Origin: Rubellicoccus peritrichatus | Lineage (GTDB): Bacteria; Verrucomicrobiota; Verrucomicrobiia; Opitutales; Cerasicoccaceae | Assembly: GCF_033100135.1 (NCBI RefSeq) | Contig: NZ_CP136920.1 | Location: forward strand, 2,599,001 to 2,663,000 | Direction of reading: 5' to 3' | Length of the DNA stretch: 64,000 nucleotides | Part shown: piece after piece, positions 34,031 to 42,966 of the stretch | How positions within the stretch are numbered: position 1 is the first letter of the stretch | How the letters are laid out: every line of letters starts with the position of its first letter | Notes under the pieces: model-generated | What the model saw: only the letters and a program-made list of their open reading frames with translations | What the model was told of the DNA's origin: nothing | The model's database searches: none | Made by a program: the position numbers and the translations under genes

Positions 34031-34480
34031 TCATTGGCTTATGTTAGTATAGTCGATATGCTTCTCGCCCCATTTCACAATTAGGAATTCAGCCCCACCG
34101 TTTGCCAAAAGCAAATCAAACTCGCCGACTGTTCCTTCATCAGGGTTCCAGATAATCGTTATCTTATCCGGAGATTTTTCGTCAGACATTAGATTGGCGT
34201 AAAATGTGCCAGGGGATACATGGCTGATGTACCCTCTGCTTCCTTCTTTGCGTATGATCTGAAAATAGCCACCTCCCTGTTCGAGCTTTCCATAAGCGCC
34301 AAAATAGAATGAATCTTTTACCCGAATCAAAGGCTTGGAGACAGAGCATTCGAAGGGCTTTGAGGCATCAATCGAATTAAAACGTTCGAATGGTGAGAAG
34401 TATAAATAAGCAACAAACAGAGGCGGCATTCCCAGCAAAAGAAGCAACGCAAATGTATTGGATGTGAGCTTTCGTTTCAT
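34031..34480 (-). CDS. Small membrane-anchored protein of unknown function
   Basis: 149 residues with an N-terminal transmembrane helix (about 8-29) and an extracytoplasmic body of about 115 residues with mixed beta-like pattern (KDSFYFGAYGKLEQGGGYFQIIRKEG). No family recognised. It precedes the DUF6172 gene on the same strand with a 29-base gap and could belong to the same transcript. Confidence 0.6.
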   Translation of the reverse strand: MKRKLTSNTFALLLLLGMPPLFVAYLYFSPFERFNSIDASKPFECSVSKPLIRVKDSFYFGAYGKLEQGGGYFQIIRKEGSRGYISHVSPGTFYANLMSDEKSPDKITIIWNPDEGTVGEFDLLLANGGAEFLIVKWGEKHIDYTNISQ

Positions 34481-34570
34481 TGGTTTTAAATATCGAATGC
34501 CTCATTTGAAGCCTCTTTGTTTTAGGGAAAATGGGAGAGGGGAGTGTACCTGCTTGCGTCTTTAGCCTAT

Positions 34571-35740
34571 TCAAAAAACCTGTAGTTTGATGCCTTCGCT
34601 ACGGTATTTCTTTTTCATATCTGCTAGAAGCTCATGATAGCTCCGTGGGCCGAGGAGGATTTGTTCTGCCCGGATGACATCGTCCTGGTTTTCTGCGCTC
34701 TCCAGTGCCCTCAGATAATTCCACATGCGTTTACCATCACCGTCGCCATCAAGATGGATGAAGTAGTAGGTCAGCAAAAAAGCCGAATGATAGAAGCGGC
34801 CAACGTCGTAAGAATTTGTCTGGAAATTGGACAGCCATTCCCTGCCGGTTATTTGCATTAGCTTTTGCAGGTCAATCAATGGGATTTTATCCGGGTATCG
34901 ACCATCCTGACGGACAAACGCTTCAGCATCCTGGCGGTTAAAACGAAATTGCCCGCGCTCATATGGAATGGCTTCAGTGTATTCGGCCATGCCTTCGATG
35001 AGCCATGTGGGCATTTTGCCAAGCCAGTCATGCTGAACCTGATGTGTGATTTCATGGATCAGGGTTGCTTGATCGCCGTCACCCAGCGTGACACCAGAAG
35101 AGGATTTTTCTGTACCCAGGCTGTCCAGGGGAACGAGGATTTGCCGGCTTCTTGAGGAGTATAAACCGCCTGAGCCTTCAATTCCACCAGCTGCGATATA
35201 GGCGTCCCGTGTTTTGAAGAGGCGTGTTTTGAATCCGTCTTCTGGTATCTCGATATTCCACTCGAGGGGCATCGCCTGAACCGCAGCGAGCGTTGTTTCG
35301 AAAACTTCGGCAAAGTCACGAACGACTTTACGGGCCAGTTTGATGTCTGAGACGAATTCAAAGTTATTCGTCCGGTATATATAGATGTTGTCTTTGCTGT
35401 CTTCCTTGATGATTTCGACCTCGAAATCATCAGGAGCAGAGACTTTGGTTGGCCATTCCAGTCCATCTTCAGGGAATGCAGTCTCTGCCATGGTGTCATC
35501 AATCGAGATGCCAGCCGAAAGGGAATCGAGGTAGAGGATATCTGCTTCGCTAAGTCGCTCCAATGGGATGGTGAATTCTCTTTGGTCTGCTTTTCGCCTG
35601 ACCACGATGGAGTCACCTTTCTCTTCGATCAGTTCAGCTTCAAGAACACGCCCTTCAATATCAGTCCAGCTTCGGTTTTCAGCAACAAGTGTGAGGGCCG
35701 AAAAGAAGAGTAAAAGGGTAAGTATTAACGGCTTGGGCAT
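34571..35740 (-). CDS. Secreted SHD1-domain gluzincin-type metalloprotease
   Basis: 389 residues. A signal peptide (to about residue 20) is followed by an SHD1-like domain (RSWTDIEGRVLEAELIEEKGDSIVVRRK...FTIPLERLSEADILYL, 23-71), a small domain typical of PVC bacteria. A linker leads to a DUF1570-like zinc peptidase domain: HEITH at 229-233 with Glu253 in EGMAEY as the likely third ligand. A periplasmic or secreted protease is expected; substrate unknown. It diverges from tsaE. Confidence 0.75.
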   Translation of the reverse strand: MPKPLILTLLLFFSALTLVAENRSWTDIEGRVLEAELIEEKGDSIVVRRKADQREFTIPLERLSEADILYLDSLSAGISIDDTMAETAFPEDGLEWPTKVSAPDDFEVEIIKEDSKDNIYIYRTNNFEFVSDIKLARKVVRDFAEVFETTLAAVQAMPLEWNIEIPEDGFKTRLFKTRDAYIAAGGIEGSGGLYSSRSRQILVPLDSLGTEKSSSGVTLGDGDQATLIHEITHQVQHDWLGKMPTWLIEGMAEYTEAIPYERGQFRFNRQDAEAFVRQDGRYPDKIPLIDLQKLMQITGREWLSNFQTNSYDVGRFYHSAFLLTYYFIHLDGDGDGKRMWNYLRALESAENQDDVIRAEQILLGPRSYHELLADMKKKYRSEGIKLQVF

Positions 35741-35787
35741 ATTTGTGAATTGATATCAGTCAACGATATGGATTCAAACGTAAACAT

Positions 35788-36225
35788 ATGGATGTCATTG
35801 CCGAGCTGCAAGCAGGATGCTTGACCACTTCTGCGGAGGAAACCATTCGCCTGGCTGAAAGGCTGGCGGAGGTATTGCCTGTGGATACTGCTTTGGTCTT
35901 GGAGGGCGATCTTGGGGCAGGTAAGACGACTTTTGTGCAGGGATTGGCCAGGGCATGGAGAATTACTGACCCAGTGACCAGCCCGACCTATGCGATTTAT
36001 TCACTCTATCGTGGGGAGCGGATGCTGATCCACATCGATGCCTATCGCATTGAGAATCCGGAGGAGGGCGACTCGCTACTGATTGAAGATCTCTTGGAGA
36101 GTCCTTGGAACCTGGCAGTTGAATGGCCAGAGAAGATCGACGCCTGGTGGTTGCAAGGTGCCTGGAAGCTGTCCTTAAAACGAATTGCTCCTGGACAGCA
36201 CCAGTTAAGCCTCAGTCTTGTCTGA
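35788..36225 (+). CDS. tsaE: TsaE, ATPase for tRNA t6A modification
   Basis: 145 residues, standard length. P-loop GDLGAGKTTF (40-49), SPTYAIYSLY, the HIDAYRIE motif and EWPEKI are all diagnostic. TsaE works with TsaB and TsaD to make N6-threonylcarbamoyladenosine at position 37 of ANN-decoding tRNAs, and is widely essential. Its 3' end overlaps the convergent 640-residue gene by 21 bases. Confidence 0.92.
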   Translation: MDVIAELQAGCLTTSAEETIRLAERLAEVLPVDTALVLEGDLGAGKTTFVQGLARAWRITDPVTSPTYAIYSLYRGERMLIHIDAYRIENPEEGDSLLIEDLLESPWNLAVEWPEKIDAWWLQGAWKLSLKRIAPGQHQLSLSLV

Positions 36226-38127
36226 TTCAGGTTGTTTTTCCACAGCTGGTGTCGTCGTTTCCTCTGCGGCCTGAGCAGGTTCAACTGGTTTGTCCTGAGG
36301 CACTTTGGCCGCGGACTCCTTTTTGATTGCTTCCTCCGCCACTGGTGCTTCTGAAGTCTCTACTTTAGCAGGTTGCGCAGCCTCTGGAGTTGGCTGAGCT
36401 GGAGCTGCTTCTGTGGCTTCGGTTGCTGGTTTTTCCGCTTTAGCCGTTTCCTTATGGGAAGTGTCCACGGTTGGGACAGCCAGTAATTTGCCATCTCCAT
36501 ACTCAACCACAAAACCTTCTGTAACCAACCAGTGCAGATCCATCATCATTTGACGGATACGTGGGTCTTTGACCTTGGAGTCGACTTCTGGTTCAGGTTT
36601 CTTTTCTGAGGCAGGAGCAGTTTCGGGGGCCGATTGCGGTGCTTCTTCTGAGGCAGCAGTCGCTTCTTCCGTTTTTGCTGCTTCAGGGGATTCCGTTGTG
36701 GCTTCCTTAGTCGCCTCTTCAGAGGCAGAAGCTTCTGTGCCTTCGGCTTCTGCCTTGGCCTTTGCCTCTTCTGCCAGTCTGCGTTGCCGACGAAGTTCGT
36801 GCTCTTCCACAATCGCTTGTGCCTGTTCTTTAGGCACTTCTTCGATGTCCGGCACTTTTTCGACGTCTGGCTTCATCTTTTCCTTTGGCTTAATGCCAAG
36901 GAATTTTTCAGGAAGCTCGGCAACCGACATATTGGCGTGTTTTTCAATGAATTCTATCAGAACCTGGACAGAATCAGAGAATTTCGCGTTCGGGTCGCGG
37001 AAATTTCTTTTTACAGCACATACGAAGGAAACTCCCTTTGCGCCGCGCTTGTAAATGGTAAAACGCATGCGGCGCAGACGACCGCGCAGGTTGTTTGCCG
37101 TATCCAGTGGGAAGCGCTGCTGATAATCGAGAGCAGCTTCGATATTTTTGCGCAACTCTCCCTTGGGCAGGGCTTCGGCAGCCTTACCACTGAAGCGGGC
37201 CTGATCTGTTGTTCTTACGACGCGATCGCGACGTCTGCTGAGGAGAAAAGATCTTGCTGCATCAAGGCCATCAAGGGTTTTGGGTTCACCATCTTGTGAC
37301 TCCTTGATAGTGAAGCGCTTAACCTTGGTCATTTTCTGGATCCACGCATCGATCGTTTCCTGTTCCTTGACAGATTCGATCTTGGATGTGAACCGTTCGA
37401 AACTCATATTGGAGAGGCGAGTCGCATGATGCTCCTGGATCAGAGCTTGATAGCGATGGTAATTCGGTGGTCCAAGGAGCTCACCAGTAACACCGCACTT
37501 GCTTATAGAAGGAAAATTGCCTTTGGGTGGCTCCACTTCTGCATCCTCGACTTCGAAGAAACGTTCGATATGGTTCTGCAGAACATGTGAGACCGCTGCA
37601 TCCTCAGTCAGAAATGGTACGCCATCCGGCGCAGAGCAGTAAAATTGAGTTGGACCATCGGCATTCTTGGTTGAAGGGCGAATGACGACGACAAATCTTT
37701 CCGGCTTATCCAGGATCAAACGGGCGATCTCAAACAGCTCATATGTCCTGCAATTGGTGCGCATTGCATGGCAAAGCGCCTTGAAAGGGATGTCTTCCGG
37801 GTAAAAGAGGACATCGACAATGGGTTTGATTTCCTCACGGTGCTGCTCCCTGAAGTCACGACGAGGACCACGATCCCGATCATGCCGCCTTTCTTGCCCA
37901 TCGCCTTGAGGTGCTGAGCGCTGGGGCTTGCCTCCTCTCCGTCTGTCTTTGGCAGGACCGCCACCGCCTCGATTATCGCGGGCAGGTCCTGAACGGCCTC
38001 GACCAGAAGGAGTCGTCGAACTCTTCCGCTCGGTCCAGTTCGGGCCAAAGTTAAGGCTTTGCAACTCGGTGAGATCGAGTGGCGTTGTTTTTGTCTCGTT
38101 TGAGGAGCTGTCAGGTGTATCGGCCAT
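36205..38127 (-). CDS. RG-rich, acidic-tailed protein of unknown function (possible RNA-binding)
   Basis: 640 residues with three clear zones. Residues ~30-100 are Arg/Gly-rich with RGG-like and RR repeats, as in RNA-binding tails. Residues ~100-420 form a folded, mixed domain containing CHAMRTNCRTYELFEIARLILDKPERFVVVI and CGVTGELLGPPNYHRYQALIQEHHA, which I do not recognise. Residues ~425-640 are low complexity, rich in Glu, Ala, Pro and Thr. No signal peptide. It lies beside tRNA-Leu and overlaps tsaE, which together with the RG zone hints at RNA or ribosome work; this is inference only. The overlap of 21 bases with convergent tsaE is real in both frames. Confidence 0.7.
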   Translation of the reverse strand: MADTPDSSSNETKTTPLDLTELQSLNFGPNWTERKSSTTPSGRGRSGPARDNRGGGGPAKDRRRGGKPQRSAPQGDGQERRHDRDRGPRRDFREQHREEIKPIVDVLFYPEDIPFKALCHAMRTNCRTYELFEIARLILDKPERFVVVIRPSTKNADGPTQFYCSAPDGVPFLTEDAAVSHVLQNHIERFFEVEDAEVEPPKGNFPSISKCGVTGELLGPPNYHRYQALIQEHHATRLSNMSFERFTSKIESVKEQETIDAWIQKMTKVKRFTIKESQDGEPKTLDGLDAARSFLLSRRRDRVVRTTDQARFSGKAAEALPKGELRKNIEAALDYQQRFPLDTANNLRGRLRRMRFTIYKRGAKGVSFVCAVKRNFRDPNAKFSDSVQVLIEFIEKHANMSVAELPEKFLGIKPKEKMKPDVEKVPDIEEVPKEQAQAIVEEHELRRQRRLAEEAKAKAEAEGTEASASEEATKEATTESPEAAKTEEATAASEEAPQSAPETAPASEKKPEPEVDSKVKDPRIRQMMMDLHWLVTEGFVVEYGDGKLLAVPTVDTSHKETAKAEKPATEATEAAPAQPTPEAAQPAKVETSEAPVAEEAIKKESAAKVPQDKPVEPAQAAEETTTPAVEKQPESDKTEA

Positions 38128-38310
38128 TGGCGCAAGCAGGCAAGTTTGAGGATTTAAGTGACCCGTCCGTGTTAAGCCAACAATAATCTTGATCTCAATT
38201 GCGCTCTTTTTTCAGCACAGAGATTCAATAAAACCATCCCAAATTAGCTGAAAATTTATATTGATCTCTATCGAGGCGCCGTTACTTTCCGCTCTTTCCT
38301 CAATTTTATT

Positions 38311-38395
38311 GCTCAGGTGGTGGAATTGGTAGACACGCTATCTTGAGGGGGTAGTGCCTAACAGCGTGCGGGTTCGAGTCCCGCCCTGAGCACCA
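38311..38395 (+). tRNA. tRNA-Leu (anticodon GAG)
   Basis: 85 bases with the acceptor pairing GCTCAGG (38311-38317) / CCTGAGC (38385-38391), discriminator A and an encoded CCA (38393-38395). The anticodon arm CTATC-TTGAGGG-GGTAG gives anticodon GAG. A long variable arm and the T-arm GGGTTCGAGTCCC are typical of class II leucine tRNAs. It reads CUU/CUC codons. Confidence 0.95.
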
Positions 38396-38792
38396 TTAAG
38401 ACCATTGATATTAACGAGTTAGAGGTGAAAGCCAAACTCAATAAGTGCATTAGCTCTGTTTTGGGCGCATTTTTCTGCTGAGTCTTGCTGGGGTTTCTAG
38501 TGATACCATGGCAGCAAATGTAGGTTCGACCAGAGGAGACCGACAAAACAAATTGCTCCCAAAAGAAATACAGCTTATGCGGGCAGAGACCGATAGGATT
38601 GGCATACTATTTTCACGTTAAACAGATGAGGGGGCAGAATATCAGAATGATAATGTGCTCTTTGACTATTCCCTGACTGTTTGATTAATAGTTATCTAAA
38701 TGAGCATTTATCAGAATACAATATACTCTTATTGAGTTGAGAGTTCAAAATTACGTCTCATCGGACCATTGAACAATGGATGTGCAATAAGG

Positions 38793-38924
38793 ATGGCTAA
38801 AATGGAGTGGAACGAAATTGTAGATGTAATGGGTGAAGTATCAGTCTTCTTGAAAAAGCCACTTCAGGATGGAGCTCGTCATGCAATCAAGGACGCATAT
38901 GCATCGTTAAAAAAATGCTATTAA
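38793..38924 (+). pseudogene. 43-residue gene remnant
   Basis: ATG to TAA encodes MAKMEWNEIVDVMG then KKPLQDGARHAIKDAYASLKKCY. It reads like the amphipathic N-terminal portion of a longer protein. The frame ends just after an A7 run; shifting frame there gives only a further 11-18 codons, so this is probably a decayed gene rather than a complete one. Confidence 0.3.
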
Positions 38925-39154
38925 CCAACTCAAAGAAACTTGATTTCATCGGTTAAACGTGCCGCTTTTTCTGTTTGGCGCACGGATCCACTTTTCCAAG
39001 GTCAGTAAACGGGAGTAACAGAGAGTCGCTTTTTTATCATCATGCTTCTGTGCTGAAGTGTTTTTTAAATTTAATCTATAAGGTCTTCATTGTGAATTGT
39101 TTATGTGCTTATTGTTGGTGCAAGGATTTAAAATTAGTTTGACTCTTAAGCCTT

Positions 39155-39173
39155 CTACTATACTGTAGTTTCA
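39155..39173 (+). promoter_or_regulatory. Shared accessory-region element, copy 1 (before prepilin-like gene)
   Basis: CTACTATACTGTAGTTTCA, 80 bases before the ATG at 39253, matches the element before the symporter gene at 16 of 19 positions. TTGACT lies 10 bases upstream (39139-39144). It could be the -10 side of a promoter or an imperfect dyad operator (CTAC...GTAG). Confidence 0.45.
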
Positions 39174-39252
39174 ATTGGCATTTATATGTTATTAAAATAC
39201 CTCTGTAATAGTTTCCTCTTCATCTCGAAAAATATATTTAGCAAACTATCCA

Positions 39253-42200
39253 ATGAATAGGCAGAAATCAGGTTTCGCATTAATTGTAGCATTGGCCTTG
39301 ATGGGCTTTATTTTTCTACTGCTCATGAGCCTTTCGGCCTTTGTTAATATTGAGAAGGCAAGTGTCAGCACGGATAGAAAGCTCATGGAAGCTCGGCAGA
39401 ATGCTTTGCTTGGCTTGGAGGTTGCCTTGGGTAAATTACAGATGGCTGCTGGACCTGATCAGCGCGCAACAGCAACAGCTGATGTTGTCTATGATTTTGA
39501 TTTAAGTAATCACGATGCTGTTAATAATAAATGGTTAGGGGTTTGGTCATCTAAATCTGATATCAACGACCCTCTTGATGTAACAGTTGGCCTCGACCAA
39601 AGAGAACCAATATGGCTTGTTAGTGGTGAAGGAGATAAGCCTGATGCACCAGCTTCAGGTGGTAGTTATAGTGCCTTGCTTTCGTCAGGGGATGCAGTTG
39701 AAATTGTAAGTGGTAATCGAGGTTCGTCCTTAAAGCGAGACTCTATAATTGTTCGTAAGGATGCAATTGCAGACGAGGGTAATTTCGCTTATTGGATATC
39801 AGATGAGGGGGTGAAGGCCAAAATTACAGTAACAGATGAACTTGTTGGATCTCTTGATGAAGAGTTGATTAGTGCCAGGGTCAGCACAGCACAAAGTGTC
39901 ATGCCTTCTCTTGTGGAAGATCAAAATAAGGAGAAGCCATATGCATCGAATGCATGGAATAGCAGCTTGGCGAAGGAGTCATTGAGCAAGGCGCAATCGA
40001 TGGATTCATTGGCTATGGCCATGGCTGAAATGGATTCAAATCTCGGTGATACTGATGATTCGCTCTATGAGAATTTCCATGATTTTACAGCTGTAGGCAA
40101 ATCGCTACTAACTGACATGAAGGGTGGTGGTTTTAGAAAAGATCTAACCATTGCATTTGGTGATGATGCAACTTTCAACACTTTCAAGATTGCTCAACAA
40201 AATGATGGTAACGCACAGCTTTTTTTACCCAAGGACTCAAGTGATGTTTATGATCCTGGTGGCCCGCTGTGGGAGCAACTCTACAATTATTCAACTCAAT
40301 ATCCAAATGATTCTAACGAAATGCAATTTCGTACGCCTACTAATGAAGATCCAGGTTTTTTTCCTGTAATTTCCCGATTCCAGTGGGCTATTAGCGTATT
40401 AGCAATTCCATTAGATACTGGTGGTGTTGAGTTTATGCTCCCTCCGACCCCAGGTTCACCAGATCCTACGCAGCATAACATTTATGGATTTTATTTTCCT
40501 ACGCTCACACTTTGGAATCCTTACAATGTAGATATGAAGATATCTCAAAATCTTTATTTTGAGACATCATTTCTTGGGATCACGATTAGGCGTGATACTG
40601 CGAAATCAAGTTGGAGCGACGACAGGCTGTTCGGACAAAACAGCGGAACCCTTTTTTTAAGTGTAGCTGGAGAATCGGTAGTGGTCAATGAATTCGCTGA
40701 CTTGGAGGGGCGACCCAATTCAGTGAAAGTTATGCGTTTTACTATTCCGCCACTTACAATCCCGGCCGGAGAATCAGTTGTTTTGGGGAGTATAAGGAAT
40801 ACTCTGGCAAAAGCTAATGAGAATAATTATCTCGTCCCTATTGACTATAGTCCAGATGCAGTGCGTGGTTTTTATTCGCGCGCAACGGTAAATCTTTCTG
40901 GGGGTAATGCAAACGAAAGATTTGGTCAGGGTTTAAATACGTTAAAAAATTATCTCTTTGTGCCTACTGGTAATCATAGCAGTGGGGCTGAGTATGCCAA
41001 TGGCATGGCTAATCTCTATTCATCATCAGATTTTGAACGCCAGAGTCGCATCTTGAGTAATGACATGGGATCATATTATGCTGCTGGTGATGAGCCTAAA
41101 AGCTTCAGGAAGCAACAGGGGATTAAGGTCGTTACTCGTTCACAGTTGCCAGAACTCTTTCCAAATACGGAGATCGATGATCCAATCCCTTCCGTAGAAA
41201 CGAATGACTTTGAATATAGTGAGGCTTATCATTTCTATGATTTCCCAGGTCGTAGTAGCTCAAATAACCAAAATAATGTTGCTGGAAACTATGATCTTGA
41301 GGGTATGATAATGCCTCGTTTGGGCCAAACAGCGACGCTAGTATTTCCTGGAGCACCTGTCAGTGGTGGTGGACAAGATAGAATCCCTATATACTCACAG
41401 GCCAATATACGGGCTGTAAATTCTGTGCGTCCACCCACCGAGAATGGCTCTGCCGAATTCGCAGGAGGTATCTTTGGTGGTACGGCAAATTTGAGTTTGA
41501 AAAATCCATTGTATGTGGAGCACCGGAACCCTAATAACGAAGATCAGTACTTTTCTAAAGGATTTTTAGACCAAAGTTCACGAGGCTCAACTGGCTATGA
41601 CTACCGAAGTGCTGACGATGGAGAGGAGGGCAGCTTAATATCTGTTTTGTTTGATGTGCCACGGGATGGGGCGCCTATACTTAGTATTGGAGACCTTTCT
41701 CATGGTAGCTTCTTTAAACTGCCAGATGACGAAGAAGGCTTGATGTGGGATGGTCTTTGGGGTTCGCGTGGTGTTACTCAGAATCTTGCTCCTACTTATG
41801 CCATTGGTAATTCTTACGCAGATTTCCTTATTCCACTTGATGCAACAAAAATTAATTTTTCAGACGACGATTGGAATAATCTAAACAGTAGTGATGGTGA
41901 TTTGGCTGGAGCGCATTATGATTATTCTTATTTGTTGAATGATGCTTTGTGGGATGGTTTTTATTTTAGTGGATTGCCTGATGGTTGGGATCCGCTGGGG
42001 AATAGAAAAATACCCAACTCCCGCTTGAAAGCTTTTGAACCAAGTGAGTATTCAGCAGCCGTTGCTAACGACTTTGATGATGCCTTGAGTCAGCTTTATG
42101 TTGATGGTGGATTCAATGTGAATTCAACTTCAGTTGAGGCTTGGACGGCACTTTTGAGTTCTTTTCGTGGGCTGGATATTCCTGATGTTGAGCCTGATGC

Positions 42201-42951
42201 CTCCGATGAGTTACACACCTATGCCAGAAGTTTGAATCCATCTCCAGGTGTTTCGGAGAATCGGGCGATTGATTCCGATTCAGACTCGGGACTGGATGAG
42301 AATGAAATATACGCGGCCTACCGTCGTTTGACCGATGAGGAAATCGTAAATTTGGCAGAAGGGATTGTGGATGGCATCCGTGAACGTCGTAAGTATGCTC
42401 GTGAGTCTGGCAAAGCTTATCCTTTTCTTACGTTAGCTGAGTTTGTCAACCGGTCGATTGATAGTAGTGATAAGGGTGATCCGGATCGTGTGAACTTTAC
42501 CTATTCGGGTGTGATTCAAGCCTCAATTGATGATAGTGATATTAATGACGTCATTGAAGTGGAAAATTTTGATTTAGATGGTCGTTTGGGAAGAGCCTAT
42601 TTTCCAGAAAACTTGGAGATGCTCGAGAAGCAAAATATACAAAGTGGAGCTCCTGGCTACCTGATGCAGGCAGATGTGTTATCGAGAATTGGTTCCGTCC
42701 TTACTACGCGGTCAGATACATTTAAGATTCGAGCTTATGGTGATGTGAAGGACTTTACTGGTCAGAGGGTCGTCGCCCGCGCCTACTGTGAGGCGACTGT
42801 GCAGAGAATGCCGGATTGGGTTAATAATGAAAATGGTAGTTCGCCTGCGATCAATGCATATGACCAACCAGTTTCTGGAAGCGTACAGGAACTTCTGGGG
42901 CGTCAGTTTGTTATCGTAGATTTCACTTGGTTGGATGAATCTGAAATCTAG
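39253..42951 (+). CDS. Very large prepilin-like envelope protein (PilX/GspK or Verru_Chthon type A style)
   Basis: 1232 residues. The N-terminus has a prepilin-like signal, SG-FALIVALALMGFIFLLLMSLSAF, in which the residue at +5 is Val, not Glu, as in GspK/PilX-type minor pilins. Right after it come ARQNALLGLEVALGKLQMAAGPDQRATA, a motif I associate with large prepilin-like proteins of Verrucomicrobia. The rest is a long extracytoplasmic body rich in Asp, Ser and Asn. The function is unknown; a role as a minor pilin or surface-fibre component is inferred. The codon use looks AT-richer than in the dcw cluster. A secreted partner gene follows after 15 bases. Confidence 0.65.
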   Translation: MNRQKSGFALIVALALMGFIFLLLMSLSAFVNIEKASVSTDRKLMEARQNALLGLEVALGKLQMAAGPDQRATATADVVYDFDLSNHDAVNNKWLGVWSSKSDINDPLDVTVGLDQREPIWLVSGEGDKPDAPASGGSYSALLSSGDAVEIVSGNRGSSLKRDSIIVRKDAIADEGNFAYWISDEGVKAKITVTDELVGSLDEELISARVSTAQSVMPSLVEDQNKEKPYASNAWNSSLAKESLSKAQSMDSLAMAMAEMDSNLGDTDDSLYENFHDFTAVGKSLLTDMKGGGFRKDLTIAFGDDATFNTFKIAQQNDGNAQLFLPKDSSDVYDPGGPLWEQLYNYSTQYPNDSNEMQFRTPTNEDPGFFPVISRFQWAISVLAIPLDTGGVEFMLPPTPGSPDPTQHNIYGFYFPTLTLWNPYNVDMKISQNLYFETSFLGITIRRDTAKSSWSDDRLFGQNSGTLFLSVAGESVVVNEFADLEGRPNSVKVMRFTIPPLTIPAGESVVLGSIRNTLAKANENNYLVPIDYSPDAVRGFYSRATVNLSGGNANERFGQGLNTLKNYLFVPTGNHSSGAEYANGMANLYSSSDFERQSRILSNDMGSYYAAGDEPKSFRKQQGIKVVTRSQLPELFPNTEIDDPIPSVETNDFEYSEAYHFYDFPGRSSSNNQNNVAGNYDLEGMIMPRLGQTATLVFPGAPVSGGGQDRIPIYSQANIRAVNSVRPPTENGSAEFAGGIFGGTANLSLKNPLYVEHRNPNNEDQYFSKGFLDQSSRGSTGYDYRSADDGEEGSLISVLFDVPRDGAPILSIGDLSHGSFFKLPDDEEGLMWDGLWGSRGVTQNLAPTYAIGNSYADFLIPLDATKINFSDDDWNNLNSSDGDLAGAHYDYSYLLNDALWDGFYFSGLPDGWDPLGNRKIPNSRLKAFEPSEYSAAVANDFDDALSQLYVDGGFNVNSTSVEAWTALLSSFRGLDIPDVEPDASDELHTYARSLNPSPGVSENRAIDSDSDSGLDENEIYAAYRRLTDEEIVNLAEGIVDGIRERRKYARESGKAYPFLTLAEFVNRSIDSSDKGDPDRVNFTYSGVIQASIDDSDINDVIEVENFDLDGRLGRAYFPENLEMLEKQNIQSGAPGYLMQADVLSRIGSVLTTRSDTFKIRAYGDVKDFTGQRVVARAYCEATVQRMPDWVNNENGSSPAINAYDQPVSGSVQELLGRQFVIVDFTWLDESEI

Positions 42952-42966
42952 AGGGGAAACTGGTAT

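Larger units (their letters stand above)
38396..39252. other. 857-base gene-poor gap after tRNA-Leu
   Basis: Apart from a 43-codon remnant (38793-38924) I see no credible gene. A shared TAYWGTAGTT-type element lies at 39155-39173. The sequence is AT-rich. tRNA genes are frequent integration sites, but I found neither an integrase nor a second copy of the tRNA 3' end, so an island boundary is not shown. Confidence 0.5.

Noticed and set aside
36569-37054. 161-residue Ser/Ala-rich frame opposite the 640-residue gene
   Set aside because: It is the antisense shadow of the Glu/Ala/Pro-rich low-complexity tail; such repeats produce long false frames.
38358-38546. Minus-strand 62-residue frame ending in RAGLEPARC next to the tRNA
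   Set aside because: The ending is the translated T-arm of tRNA-Leu read backwards, a well-known source of false proteins. The rest has no features of a gene.
38311-39252. Possible integration site (attB/attL) at tRNA-Leu
   Set aside because: No second copy of the tRNA 3' end and no integrase gene were seen within the window.
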